From NCBI GenBank assembly GCA_018813815.1, contig JAHJAY010000019.1, positions 1 through 45,315 of the forward strand: a stretch of DNA of 45,315 bases, read 5' to 3'. Positions within the stretch are counted from its first letter, which is position 1, and the number at the start of each line of letters is the position of its first letter. The notes beneath the pieces are model-generated. The model was given only the letters and a program-made list of their open reading frames with translations, made no database searches and was not told the DNA's origin. This document shows positions 10,332 to 20,357 of the stretch, in pieces. The translations under genes were made by a program, and so were the position numbers. The stretch is from Patescibacteria group bacterium (GTDB lineage: Bacteria; Patescibacteriota; Microgenomatia; UBA1400; JAHJAY01).

Positions 10332-13309
10332 AAAAACTAATCAAGCTTATTTGGTTGGCAATCAAGAGTTTTTGGCAATTTGGCCATTTAGTTATCGCTA
10401 TAGCAATTATTGCTGCGATCGCTTATTTTCTTGGCTATCCTTACCTTCAAGCCATCAGAGGGAGCGACAGCTTTTATCACCTAACTAATGTTTTTTGGGT
10501 TAATAAGTTTTTCCCCAAACTTCCTTATTGGTATCCACTGCAAAATGGTGGCGTAGTGCCAATTTGGGGCTACCCTCATTTAACCTATTTTTTAGTGGTG
10601 ATTATTCATCGACTTACTTCATTGAGCTTAATTAGCGCCTGGCAAGTTTTGGGTTGGCTGTCAGTGCCGTTAACTGCTTTTGGTCTTTATCTTTTTGTGG
10701 CCACCCGGTTAAAAAATCAAACCATGGCCTTGATTGGTTCAGTTTTGTATTTATTAGCGCCAATTACTTGGGTTTGGTTATTTGATTGGGGATTTTATAC
10801 TGAGTCAGTTTCTTATATTTTTGTTTTTCCTACTTTAATTTTCTTGGACACTTTTTTGGTAAAGAAAAATTGGCTTGGCCGGTTGTCTTTATTTTTAACC
10901 TTGATTTTATTGGTTTTGACATTTTTAGCCCACCCGGCGACTTTTTTTGTTACTGTCGTTATCGGAGCAGTACTTATTTTTTTCCAAAACTTATCAATAA
11001 AACCCCGGTCTTTTAGCCGGATTGCCGGCAAGTCAGTTTTAACCCCTTTACTTTTATTAAGCGCGACTTTGTTATTGCTTGGTTTTATCATTTTTGACTT
11101 TTATTCTTATGCTGGCCGGGTGTCTCCAGCACCAGCAAAACACGATAAGGCAGTTTTTCTAGAAGGTTATCCGACTCCGGTGGGTTCACTGCTGGGGTTA
11201 GAAATTATTCCCTCAACTGAATTTAAAGTCGGCCATCGCAATATTGTTGTGCCCATGGCTATTTGGCTGCCGGCGATTGCCGGGATAGTGGCTGGTTTGA
11301 TTTATGCACCCAAGATTTTTGGTTTGGGCTTATTAGCTGCTTGGCCGGTGGTTTTTTTCCGCTGGCCGATTTTATCCTGGTATGCTCACCGCTATATTCC
11401 TTTTATTGGTTATGTAATCAATCATCGCACAATTTTAATTTTTATTCGTTTGTTGGCTCCGGTAGTGGCCGCTTTTGGTATTTGGGGTGTGTTTAAACTT
11501 CTTATTGATTTGCCGACTTTTTGGATAAAAAAGGGCTGGCTCTTGAGATTTAGGCAATTGATTACTGTTGTTTTTACCAGCATTGCTTCAATTGGTTTGG
11601 CCGGCTATTTAATTGTTTTTTTAGCTAACAAGCCTGATAAATTATGGCAGCCAACTCAAGTGCGTTACGGGCCGCAGGCTTTTGACATTCGGGACCCGTT
11701 TTTTAAGATTGAAGATAAGGAAGAATTGGCTAAGTTAAAGCCGGAAGAGACAGGCAAGAACTTTATGGCTTATTTGCAAGATATAAATAATTGGCCCCGA
11801 CCCAAGCTGGTAGAAGAGCTGGACCAGCCGCTCACCGGATTTTCTGATTTTATTGCCCAACACAAGGACGAGCCGTTTTTAAGGGTTGATGTTTCACCCT
11901 TTTTGGGTGGAGTAGTCCAAACCTTAAATCTTGAAAGCGAAATCAGCCAGATAAATCTTTATGCGATTACTTTATCTTTGCTTGAGCCTTATTGGGGCTA
12001 TGAGCAGCAGGTTTTCTTTTCAGAAAACACTGGCAATACAATTAATGTTAATAATTTGGCCCAGTGGTTTGGTATTAAGTATTTGTTTTTAAGCCCCCAG
12101 TTGGATTTTATTGATAAGTATGCGGCTGATACGGATCACTGGCAGGAAATTGATGAAGTTGGTATTTGGCAGTTTAGCCAGCCAACTGAGCTTTATTCTT
12201 GGACCGTAGATAAGCCTGTTGTTTTAGTAATTGGCTCAACCGAAAAAGCTGCTTTTGAACCGGTTTTTCGAGCTTCAGTTAATGGTGCTTATAATTATGC
12301 TGACGGTTTGTTGGTTCAAGGCAAAGCCAATGTTGATGATTATTCACTGGCCGAACTTAAACAATTTGATGTTCTATTGTTATTTGGTTATAACTACAAA
12401 AGTCAAAGCAAAGCTTATCGTCTACTGGATCAATATGTTGCCCAAGGCGGTAATTTGTTTATCAGTACGGGCTGGCAGTATGTTGATGCTGATTGGCAGT
12501 TGGATAAAGCGCCGGATTTTTTCCCGGTAACTGATTTGATTTGGTCAACTGACTATGGAGCAGGGGAACAGTTGGTTTTAGAAGATCAAGCCATTGGCGG
12601 ACAGCTTCAAGTGGCTGATTTTGCTCCTTTAGCTTGGAATGATAATGCCTGGGGGATTTCTATTCCGGTAGTTGGTAAGCGTGACTGGGCGAGAACGGTT
12701 TTAAGTATTAGCGGCAAGCCGTTGGTGGCAGCCGGCGAATATGGCGAAGGCAAAGTGATTTGGACTGGTTTAAATATTTTTGGCCATTTGAACACTTATG
12801 ATTTTAATGAGGCGGAAATGGTTTTTTTGGGTAATCTGTTGCGTTGGTTCGGCGCTGGGTCTTTGGCTGAAGAACAAGCTCAAAGCCAAAAATTGCTGGT
12901 TACCCGAGAGCATCCTGATCAAGTCGATTTTGAGTTTCAAGCAACCGCTGATCAACCCTCAATTCTTTATTGGCGGGAAGCTGAATTTCCCAATTGGCAA
13001 GCAACCCTGTCTCACCCTAGCGGTGCCAAAGAAAAGATTGACATTTATCGGGCTGGGCCTGGTTTTATGTTAATGCGTTTGCCGCCGTTGGAGCAGGGCA
13101 GTAGACTTCAGCTGGCTTTTAAACCAGGTGGCAGAACCTATTTGGGTAGAATTTTAAGCTTGTTTGCTTTAATAATTTTGTTGATTTATGTTGTAATTGG
13201 CAAACGAATGACTTTTGTGATTAACCGTTTTTTAACCCTGTTTCGCCAGCGGTTCAAAAAAAGATTCAGCAAATTAAAACAAACCTTTGATAATGAAGAA
13301 GACTACTAA
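10328..13309 (+). CDS. Giant membrane protein, paralog 1 (GT-C/PTPS-related-type TM region plus GATase-like extracytoplasmic region)
   Basis: 993 aa; PKLPYWYPLQNGGVVPIWGYPHLTYF; C-terminal FDVLLLFGYNYKSQSKAYRLLDQYVAQGGNLFISTGWQYVDADWQLD; shared with 13293 and 17257. Confidence 0.75.
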   Translation: MKKLIKLIWLAIKSFWQFGHLVIAIAIIAAIAYFLGYPYLQAIRGSDSFYHLTNVFWVNKFFPKLPYWYPLQNGGVVPIWGYPHLTYFLVVIIHRLTSLSLISAWQVLGWLSVPLTAFGLYLFVATRLKNQTMALIGSVLYLLAPITWVWLFDWGFYTESVSYIFVFPTLIFLDTFLVKKNWLGRLSLFLTLILLVLTFLAHPATFFVTVVIGAVLIFFQNLSIKPRSFSRIAGKSVLTPLLLLSATLLLLGFIIFDFYSYAGRVSPAPAKHDKAVFLEGYPTPVGSLLGLEIIPSTEFKVGHRNIVVPMAIWLPAIAGIVAGLIYAPKIFGLGLLAAWPVVFFRWPILSWYAHRYIPFIGYVINHRTILIFIRLLAPVVAAFGIWGVFKLLIDLPTFWIKKGWLLRFRQLITVVFTSIASIGLAGYLIVFLANKPDKLWQPTQVRYGPQAFDIRDPFFKIEDKEELAKLKPEETGKNFMAYLQDINNWPRPKLVEELDQPLTGFSDFIAQHKDEPFLRVDVSPFLGGVVQTLNLESEISQINLYAITLSLLEPYWGYEQQVFFSENTGNTINVNNLAQWFGIKYLFLSPQLDFIDKYAADTDHWQEIDEVGIWQFSQPTELYSWTVDKPVVLVIGSTEKAAFEPVFRASVNGAYNYADGLLVQGKANVDDYSLAELKQFDVLLLFGYNYKSQSKAYRLLDQYVAQGGNLFISTGWQYVDADWQLDKAPDFFPVTDLIWSTDYGAGEQLVLEDQAIGGQLQVADFAPLAWNDNAWGISIPVVGKRDWARTVLSISGKPLVAAGEYGEGKVIWTGLNIFGHLNTYDFNEAEMVFLGNLLRWFGAGSLAEEQAQSQKLLVTREHPDQVDFEFQATADQPSILYWREAEFPNWQATLSHPSGAKEKIDIYRAGPGFMLMRLPPLEQGSRLQLAFKPGGRTYLGRILSLFALIILLIYVVIGKRMTFVINRFLTLFRQRFKKRFSKLKQTFDNEEDY

Positions 13310-16300
13310 ATTATTGGTTTGGTTGGTTGAGGCAATAGTTCGGCTGGGCTATATGGTTATTGCCATAGTAATAATTGTGGCCATAGCCTACTGGTTGGGC
13401 TATGACTTTCTTTTTAGTCTCAAAGGTGGTGATACGGCCCACAACCTGTCAATTATTTACTGGTTTAATCATTGGTATCCCCAAATTCCCAAATGGTACC
13501 CGCTTCAGGGCGGGGGAGTTTCTTTGGTTCATGGTTATCATTTTTTAGCTCATTTAATGACTGTTTGGCTTCATCGTTTAACCAGCCTAAGTTTAGAAAA
13601 TGCTTATCAAGCGTTGGGTTTTGCCTCTGTGCCATTAACTGCTTTAGGGATTTATTTTTTTGTTTGGACCCGTTTAAAAAATCAAACCGCTGCCTTGCTG
13701 GCCGGTGTTTTTTATTTTCTTTCACCCATAACTTGGGTTTGGTTGTTTGATTGGGGTTTTTATGGTGAAGCGGTATCTTATTTTTTTATTCCACCGGCGC
13801 TAATCTTTTTTGACATTTTTTTCACTGCCTGGCTTGAACGCCGGGTTAATTTTTGGGCTCGATTGAGCTTGATAGTCGGCGTAGTTTTTTTAATGTTGCT
13901 TTGGATGACTCACGCGATTGCTTTTCTGGGTATAGTTTTCTTTTTCCCGGTTTACGGCCTGTTGTATCCTTTAATTTCAACTAAAACCCAGCGGTTCAAA
14001 AACGCCTTCCGGGGGTTAGTGGCGGTGTTTATTTTTTTAGCGGCAACTTATTTATTAGCTGCTTTCCATGAGCTTCACTTTCAATACTATTCTTTACAAT
14101 CGCAAACTGCGGGTCAGGCAAGTAGGGAATTTTTTTTAACTGATGCCGCTGAATGGTATTTTCGGCCCTTTTTAAGTTTAGGTGAGATTCCGGTTGAAAA
14201 CCGGCGTTATGCTGAGCGCAATGTTGCTTTAGCAGTGCCGGTTTGGGCCCTGGCTTTATTGGGTTTAATTGCCGCTTGGCCGCTGTCGAAAAAATTGTTT
14301 GTTATTGGACTTTATAGTTTGTTTAGTTTTATTTTTATTTACAACCCAATACCGGTTTGGCGGATTCTTAATTTAACCGGCGCTCAGCATTATCGCCCTT
14401 TGATTATTTGCTTAAGAGTGTTTTTACCGATACTGGCGGCTTTTGGAGTAGCCGCTTTGCCTCAATTAGCCGGATCAATTTGCTTTTTTTGGCGCCGGTT
14501 TTTAAATAAAAGTCTGGCTCGGCTAGTTTTGATTCTCCAGTCACTATTAGTCGCTGTTGCCACTTTAACTCTTGGGATTGTAGTGATTGTTGGTTGTCGT
14601 TATTATGCCACTCTACCGTCATATATCCGTTATGGTCCACAGCTGATTAATTTTGAATTGGTTGATGATCAGCAGTGGCCCTATCTTTGCCCTGACCAAC
14701 AAAACCCTTTTAAGCCTCGGTTTTGTCAAATGCCGACAAAAACCAAGATTGATTTGAAACAACTTAGCTATCTTTGTGAACCTTGGCAAGCTGACTTAAC
14801 ATTGCCAAGTAAGCCCGAGTTTTGTGAGAAAAAGCCGAGTGGGGCGAGTTTAGATGAGTTGTTTAATCAGTGTTATAACAATACCGCCTCAGCTGAAACC
14901 ACTCATTTCTGCCCAGCAGTGCTTCAACCCTGGCAACTAAAATTGTCCTTAGCTAATTGGCCTCAACCAAAATTAACCGCTGATCGCTCAATTTTTAAAT
15001 CTGGATTAGAAGAGGAATTTTTGTCGCTTAAAACCGAAAATGAACCTGTCCGGCTTGATGTTTCACCTAATCTTGGCGGTGTGACCCAAACCTTTAACAT
15101 GGAAAATTATAGCGATAGTATGCTTAATCTTTGGGGTTATCAAGCCTCTTTGAACCATTCTTACTGGGGCTATCAACAGAACAGTTTTTATGGCAAAGGC
15201 AATAGTCCGGCGCAGGTGGCCAATGTGGCTCAATGGTTTGGCGCTCAGTATGTTTTACTTAATGAGGGGGCTGATCCCCCGGAAAACTTTACTCAAGATC
15301 CTGAACATTGGCAGGAGCTTAGTCCCAGCATTTACCGGTTTAAAACCCGGCTCAAACCTTATAGTTATACTACTAATAAACCAGTGATTTTGGTGATTGC
15401 CAGTCATGAGCAGGCGGCTTATGAAACTTTTTTCCGCCTGGCTAATCTTGGAGTTTTACCTTATGAGTCAGCCTTTTTAGTTTTAGGTCAAGAGCGGGTT
15501 GATGCTTATTCTTTGGCTGAACTTGAACAGTTTGATGCGCTGGTTTTGTTCGGTTACAGTTACAAGCGTCAAGCTAAGGCCTTTGGTTTATTAGACAACT
15601 ATCTTAAGCAGGGGGGTAAGGTTTTTCTTTCAACTGGTTGGCAGTATATTGATGCTGATTGGCAACTGGAAAACGCGCCGGATTTTATGCCAGTGACTGC
15701 TTTAAGCTGGTCAAAAAATATAGATTCAAGTGCTGAGTTTAAACTTGAAGATGATTCGTTGAACCAAATCAAAACCAGCCAATTTGACCCGCTGGTTTGG
15801 GGGGATCAGCCATGGGGAGTTTCTTTAGCGGCTCAAGTTCGGCCTTGGGCTAAAACTCTGCTTAGTATCAATAGCCAGCCGATTGTTGTCAGTGGTGATT
15901 ATGGTCAGGGGAAGATTGTGTGGACCGGGCTTAATTGGCCGGGGCACATCAGCACTTATAATGATAATCCTGAAGAAATAAAATTTTTACAAACAGTTTT
16001 TCAAGCTTTATTGACTAGTGAGGTTAATGATGAATTAGTGCAGACAGAGCAGGTGACTGTTAAAAGAGACTTTCCTGATAAAGTTGAAGTGGTCTTTTCC
16101 CAAACAGCTGAGCCGGGTAATTTTTATTGGCGCGAAAGCTATCATCCTGATTGGCGAGCTTATTGGTTGAGTAATGATAAAAAAACCCGGTTGCCAATCT
16201 ACCGGGCGGGCCCGCTTTATCAACTGGTTTTTACTCCTGCGGCTAAGGTTGGTGACCGTTTGATTTTTGAGTATCACCCCCGATTAAGAGGGGTTCTGGC

Positions 16301-16457
16301 CAATCTAATTTCCGCTTTGACTTTAATTGGTTTGTTAATTTATTTAATTAAAGGTAGTCTGGCCTTTGGTTGGTCAAAAAAAGCTCTGGGAAAAATTCAT
16401 CAGCCAATCAGCAAAAAAATTAAAACTTGGCGTCAAACATGGGAGGAAGACGAGTGA
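13293..16457 (+). CDS. Giant membrane protein, paralog 2, with a cysteine-pair insertion
   Basis: ~1054 aa; IPKWYPLQGGGVSLVHGYHFLAH; FDALVLFGYSYKRQAKAFGLLDNYLKQGGKVFLSTGWQYIDADWQLE. ORF track starts at TTG 13287; ATG 13293 preferred. Confidence 0.75.
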   Translation: MKKTTKLLVWLVEAIVRLGYMVIAIVIIVAIAYWLGYDFLFSLKGGDTAHNLSIIYWFNHWYPQIPKWYPLQGGGVSLVHGYHFLAHLMTVWLHRLTSLSLENAYQALGFASVPLTALGIYFFVWTRLKNQTAALLAGVFYFLSPITWVWLFDWGFYGEAVSYFFIPPALIFFDIFFTAWLERRVNFWARLSLIVGVVFLMLLWMTHAIAFLGIVFFFPVYGLLYPLISTKTQRFKNAFRGLVAVFIFLAATYLLAAFHELHFQYYSLQSQTAGQASREFFLTDAAEWYFRPFLSLGEIPVENRRYAERNVALAVPVWALALLGLIAAWPLSKKLFVIGLYSLFSFIFIYNPIPVWRILNLTGAQHYRPLIICLRVFLPILAAFGVAALPQLAGSICFFWRRFLNKSLARLVLILQSLLVAVATLTLGIVVIVGCRYYATLPSYIRYGPQLINFELVDDQQWPYLCPDQQNPFKPRFCQMPTKTKIDLKQLSYLCEPWQADLTLPSKPEFCEKKPSGASLDELFNQCYNNTASAETTHFCPAVLQPWQLKLSLANWPQPKLTADRSIFKSGLEEEFLSLKTENEPVRLDVSPNLGGVTQTFNMENYSDSMLNLWGYQASLNHSYWGYQQNSFYGKGNSPAQVANVAQWFGAQYVLLNEGADPPENFTQDPEHWQELSPSIYRFKTRLKPYSYTTNKPVILVIASHEQAAYETFFRLANLGVLPYESAFLVLGQERVDAYSLAELEQFDALVLFGYSYKRQAKAFGLLDNYLKQGGKVFLSTGWQYIDADWQLENAPDFMPVTALSWSKNIDSSAEFKLEDDSLNQIKTSQFDPLVWGDQPWGVSLAAQVRPWAKTLLSINSQPIVVSGDYGQGKIVWTGLNWPGHISTYNDNPEEIKFLQTVFQALLTSEVNDELVQTEQVTVKRDFPDKVEVVFSQTAEPGNFYWRESYHPDWRAYWLSNDKKTRLPIYRAGPLYQLVFTPAAKVGDRLIFEYHPRLRGVLANLISALTLIGLLIYLIKGSLAFGWSKKALGKIHQPISKKIKTWRQTWEEDE

Positions 16458-17254
16458 GTCAGGTATCAGCGGAAATTTATTTGCAGCGTTATCTTAGGCT
16501 GACGCCATTATCTCTTGCTTTACAGCGGGCAGTTGAAGCAAAACATTTGGCTAGTGTGGTGCTTAAGCAGCCGACTTTAGATCTCGGTTGTGGTTTTGGT
16601 GAGTTTGCCCAAGTTTTTTTTGACCAGCCAGTGGCGGTTGGTGTTGATATTTGCCCTAAAAAAATCAACCAAGCCAAAAAAACTGGCAAGTATCTTAAAT
16701 TGGTTCAAGCTGATGCTTGTCAATTACCTTTCAAAACAGAGAGTTTTAATTCAGTAATTTCGGTGAGTGCTTTGGAACATATGACCAATCCGAGTAAGGT
16801 TTTAAAAGAAGTCTTGCGGGTTTTAAAGCCGGAAGGTCAATTAGTTTTGACTGTAGTAACTGACAAGTGGGAACAGAACCTATTTTATCCGGAGTTGTTA
16901 CAAAAAGTGGGCTTAAAAAAACTGGCTGATAAATATCGACAGCTATTTAACCAAGTGTTTAAGCATCAACAATTATTGAGTCAATGGGAATGGGAAAAAC
17001 ACGTCCGTCAAGCTGGCTTTGAACTTAAAGTTTCTCAAGCAATAGTTAGTCCGCAGATTGCTCGTTTTTTTGATTTGTTTTTAATCACTGCCTGGCCCGC
17101 TCAGCTGGCCAAAAAGATGGTTGGCCGTCGGGTCGTCTGGCGACCATTGTTTATGATAAGCTTATTAACAAAGGTTTTTAAAAAATATGTTGACGAAACC
17201 GAGCCGGTAGTTGGCACTAATCTTTTTTTAGTGGCGATAAAGTCAGGGAAATAA
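16427..17254 (+). CDS. Class I SAM-dependent methyltransferase
   Basis: LDLGCGFGEFAQVF; SVISVSALEHMTNPSKVLKEVLRVLKPEGQLVLTV. Start may be ATG 16439 or GTG 16454. Confidence 0.85.
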   Translation: MASNMGGRRVSQVSAEIYLQRYLRLTPLSLALQRAVEAKHLASVVLKQPTLDLGCGFGEFAQVFFDQPVAVGVDICPKKINQAKKTGKYLKLVQADACQLPFKTESFNSVISVSALEHMTNPSKVLKEVLRVLKPEGQLVLTVVTDKWEQNLFYPELLQKVGLKKLADKYRQLFNQVFKHQQLLSQWEWEKHVRQAGFELKVSQAIVSPQIARFFDLFLITAWPAQLAKKMVGRRVVWRPLFMISLLTKVFKKYVDETEPVVGTNLFLVAIKSGK

Positions 17255-17256
17255 AA

Positions 17257-20200
17257 ATGGCTAAAAAACTATTAAAGTATTTTAAAAACAGCCTAGTTTT
17301 TTTAGGACGCTTAAGTTATTTAGCGTTGGGGAATGGTTTGATTTTGCTGGTGGCCTATTTATTTGCTCACGGAATTTTAGACGGCAAGATCAATCAAGAT
17401 GTGGGCATTTTGGTTGGTAATGACAGCGGCTTTGCTTTGTCACTGGTTTATTGGTTTGACCGATTTTTTCCCAAGATTCCTCTTTGGTACCCTTTGCAAG
17501 GCATGGGTGTTTCTCTTTTTCATAGCTCGCCCATGGCATTGACCTTTTTAATAATTTTACTTAAGCGTTTAACTCAACTGACTGCGGTTGAGTGGTTTCG
17601 GATTTTATCTTTTGTTACCTTTCCTTTAACTGCTTTTGGAATTTATCTTTGGACATGGGTACGTCTTAAGCACCAAACGATTGCTTTAATTGCCGCTTTA
17701 TTCTTTTTGCTTTCTCAGGCTTCTTGGCTTTTTCAAGCCCTGCATGGTATTTTTGCCCAGAGTTTTTCTCTTGTTTTAGTGGCGCCGGTTTTTTTGTTTT
17801 TTGATTTATTTTTAGAGCGTTGGCTAAAAAAAGAAGGCCAGCGGTTTTCCAGCCGGGTGTTTTTAATCCTGACCATAGGGTTGCTCGGAGTGAATTTTTT
17901 AATCCATGTTGTTGGCGGCGCCATGACAGCTATTGCTTTGATAGCTTGGAGCGGGTTGCGTTTCGGCTTGGTTAAGGGGAAAAGAATTGGTTTTAAATGG
18001 CAGATGCGATCCGGTCTAAGGGGATTTGTTCTGGCGGCGGCGGTTGTCGTTTTAAGTGTTAGCTTAATGGCTTTTTGGCTGGTGCCATTTTCCAGCTACA
18101 GCCGTTTGGCCAATCGGGAGGGGCTTAATACCCGCAGTGTTGGTCAAATTCAAGAAGAGTCGCTAAAAATAAAATCGCTTTTAGGAATTCAAACCCTGGG
18201 CGAGGGTATTTATCGTTATGATTTCTTTTTCTTTGCCGCGCCGGTTTTAGTCTTTTTTGTCATTGGCGTACTGTTGGCTTTTTGGCAGCGGGACAAAAAA
18301 ATAATCAGCCTGGTTTTGATTATTTTCTTTTTTGTTTTTTTGGCCACCAGTCCGATTTATTGGCCCTCTTTAGCTTCATTATTTCAATTTTTCTTTACCA
18401 CAGTTTATTTCCGCGCCTTAATTCCGGTGCTGATTTTTTTGCCGATTGTGGCTGCTTGGGGGAGTTGGACGCTGGTGGCCAGTCTAATTCTGACTCCCTT
18501 TGACCGTTTGACCCAAAAGGCTATGAAGAGAAAAATGCCTGGATGGTTATCACTGAATCTGGTAATTGTTAAGAGTTTTCTTCAACTTATGGTTGCGGGG
18601 CTGGTTTTGAGTTTAGTCTTTTGGTCAGTGGTTAATTTAGACCATCAGCCGCCGCCAAATCCGGATTTTGATAAGAAAAACTATAAATATCAGTTTCAAC
18701 CCTATGGGCCTTCATTGCACAATAATTTTGATACTTTTCTGGAAAACCCCAGAGATTTATTGATCAATTTGCCTAAAATTGAGCTAAGTCGGATAGGCAT
18801 TGAAAATAGAAATGTACTCAACCAGGCGCTAGATGATTGGTTGGCGATTGATAAAACCACGATTCTTGATGTTTCTCCTTATGCTGCTGGCGGAGCGATT
18901 ATGCAGGGAGTTGGTTTAACCAGCGATGCCCGGTTTATTAATCTTTATCATTATTATGCTTCTTTAATCCACCGGATGTGGGGTTATCAGGCAGGAGTGT
19001 TTTACGGTCAAGAGCCGCTCTACCAAAGAACCAATCTTTTAACTGAATTAACTGATTGGTTCGGTTTAAAATATGCTGTTTTGGTGCCCGACATTGACCC
19101 AATTACCAGTAAATATCAAGCTACTGGTTGGCAGCCATTGAAAGAGTTTAATGATTATTCTTTGCGCCAAAAACCAGAACTTGGCCCAACCGTTGGTTCC
19201 TGGGGGATTGTGGCTTGGGAAAATCCTCAGCCCAACGGGCTTATTAGTTTGAGTCAGCGGCCAGTAATTTTGGTGATTAGTGATTTTAGCAAAGAAGGCT
19301 ATGATCAGATTTTTCGGGCAGCTAATTTGGGAGCTTTGCCCTATAAAAAAGCTTGGTTAGTTGAGGGCAGTAAAAACATTGATGATTATTCGCTTGATGA
19401 ATTGGCTGAATTTGATGGCGTGATTCTTCACGGTTATGGTTATAAAAATCGGGTTCGGGCTTGGGAGCGGCTCCAAGAGTATGTTCAAGCAGGGGGCCGC
19501 TTATTTGTTGATACTGGTTGGCAATTTGTGGCTAAAGATTGGGGCAACAAATCCAGCCCGGAATCAAGCTATCTTTTACCCAATTTATTGCCGGTAACTA
19601 AAACCCACTGGGCTGATATTGGTACTTCCTGGGATGGAGTGGCGTTGGCTCAAGACTTAGCGCCAGTTAATTGGGCTCAGTTTGATCTGCCTGCTTGGCA
19701 AGGTAGCCCTTGGGGTATGGCTTTGGCTCAAAGAGCTGATTTGCGCTCCGGAGCCAAACCATTGGTTTGGAAAAATGATGAGATCATGATGGCCCAGTGG
19801 TCAGTTGGCGACGGTGAGGTAATCTGGTCAGGGATAAACATTTTTAGCCATATTAATCAAGAGCTGAATCAGGCAGAAGGTGAATTTTTAGGCACGATAT
19901 TGACAAGTTTTTACTCTTCAAAAGATCAGAGTGAACTTGAGGGGTTTAATTATGAGCGGTTTTCACCGGATGAAGCCAATTTTAGTTTTAACCAAGCTTT
20001 GGATCAACCAGTTTGGCTTTTGTTCCGCGAGGCATCTTCGCCTTATTGGCAAGCTAATTTTGTTAGTGGCGACAAAAAAATCAAATTACCTATTTGGCGA
20101 GCCGGACCGGGATTTGTTTTGGTTAAACTTAATGCAGTTAAACCGGGCGATCAACTTCAGCTTCAGGCACGCTTGAATTTTAAAGACGGTTTATTAGCCA

Positions 20201-20355
20201 AAACAATTTCCCTAATTACTTTCCTTTGGCTGTTAGCTTATTTGGTTTTGGGTCAGCGGGTTAATTTTCTTACTCGTTGGCGTCTGGTTAAAAACTGGCG
20301 ACAGAAGTGGCAGGATCAGGCTAAAAGCCTAAGCACTAATGAGGAAGACTACTAA
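17257..20355 (+). CDS. Giant membrane protein, paralog 3
   Basis: 1032 aa; IPLWYPLQGMGVSLFHSSPMAL; FDGVILHGYGYKNRVRAWERLQEYVQAGGRLFVDTGWQFVAKDWG. Confidence 0.75.
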   Translation: MAKKLLKYFKNSLVFLGRLSYLALGNGLILLVAYLFAHGILDGKINQDVGILVGNDSGFALSLVYWFDRFFPKIPLWYPLQGMGVSLFHSSPMALTFLIILLKRLTQLTAVEWFRILSFVTFPLTAFGIYLWTWVRLKHQTIALIAALFFLLSQASWLFQALHGIFAQSFSLVLVAPVFLFFDLFLERWLKKEGQRFSSRVFLILTIGLLGVNFLIHVVGGAMTAIALIAWSGLRFGLVKGKRIGFKWQMRSGLRGFVLAAAVVVLSVSLMAFWLVPFSSYSRLANREGLNTRSVGQIQEESLKIKSLLGIQTLGEGIYRYDFFFFAAPVLVFFVIGVLLAFWQRDKKIISLVLIIFFFVFLATSPIYWPSLASLFQFFFTTVYFRALIPVLIFLPIVAAWGSWTLVASLILTPFDRLTQKAMKRKMPGWLSLNLVIVKSFLQLMVAGLVLSLVFWSVVNLDHQPPPNPDFDKKNYKYQFQPYGPSLHNNFDTFLENPRDLLINLPKIELSRIGIENRNVLNQALDDWLAIDKTTILDVSPYAAGGAIMQGVGLTSDARFINLYHYYASLIHRMWGYQAGVFYGQEPLYQRTNLLTELTDWFGLKYAVLVPDIDPITSKYQATGWQPLKEFNDYSLRQKPELGPTVGSWGIVAWENPQPNGLISLSQRPVILVISDFSKEGYDQIFRAANLGALPYKKAWLVEGSKNIDDYSLDELAEFDGVILHGYGYKNRVRAWERLQEYVQAGGRLFVDTGWQFVAKDWGNKSSPESSYLLPNLLPVTKTHWADIGTSWDGVALAQDLAPVNWAQFDLPAWQGSPWGMALAQRADLRSGAKPLVWKNDEIMMAQWSVGDGEVIWSGINIFSHINQELNQAEGEFLGTILTSFYSSKDQSELEGFNYERFSPDEANFSFNQALDQPVWLLFREASSPYWQANFVSGDKKIKLPIWRAGPGFVLVKLNAVKPGDQLQLQARLNFKDGLLAKTISLITFLWLLAYLVLGQRVNFLTRWRLVKNWRQKWQDQAKSLSTNEEDY

Positions 20356-20357
20356 TT

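Noticed and set aside
12231-12530. 99-aa + strand ORF inside giant paralog 1
   Set aside because: Alternative frame of a strongly supported long CDS; low-complexity composition and no independent start signal.
10328-20355. Giant paralogs as an assembly duplication artefact
   Set aside because: The three copies are strongly diverged in DNA and differ in inserts, so they are true ancient paralogs.
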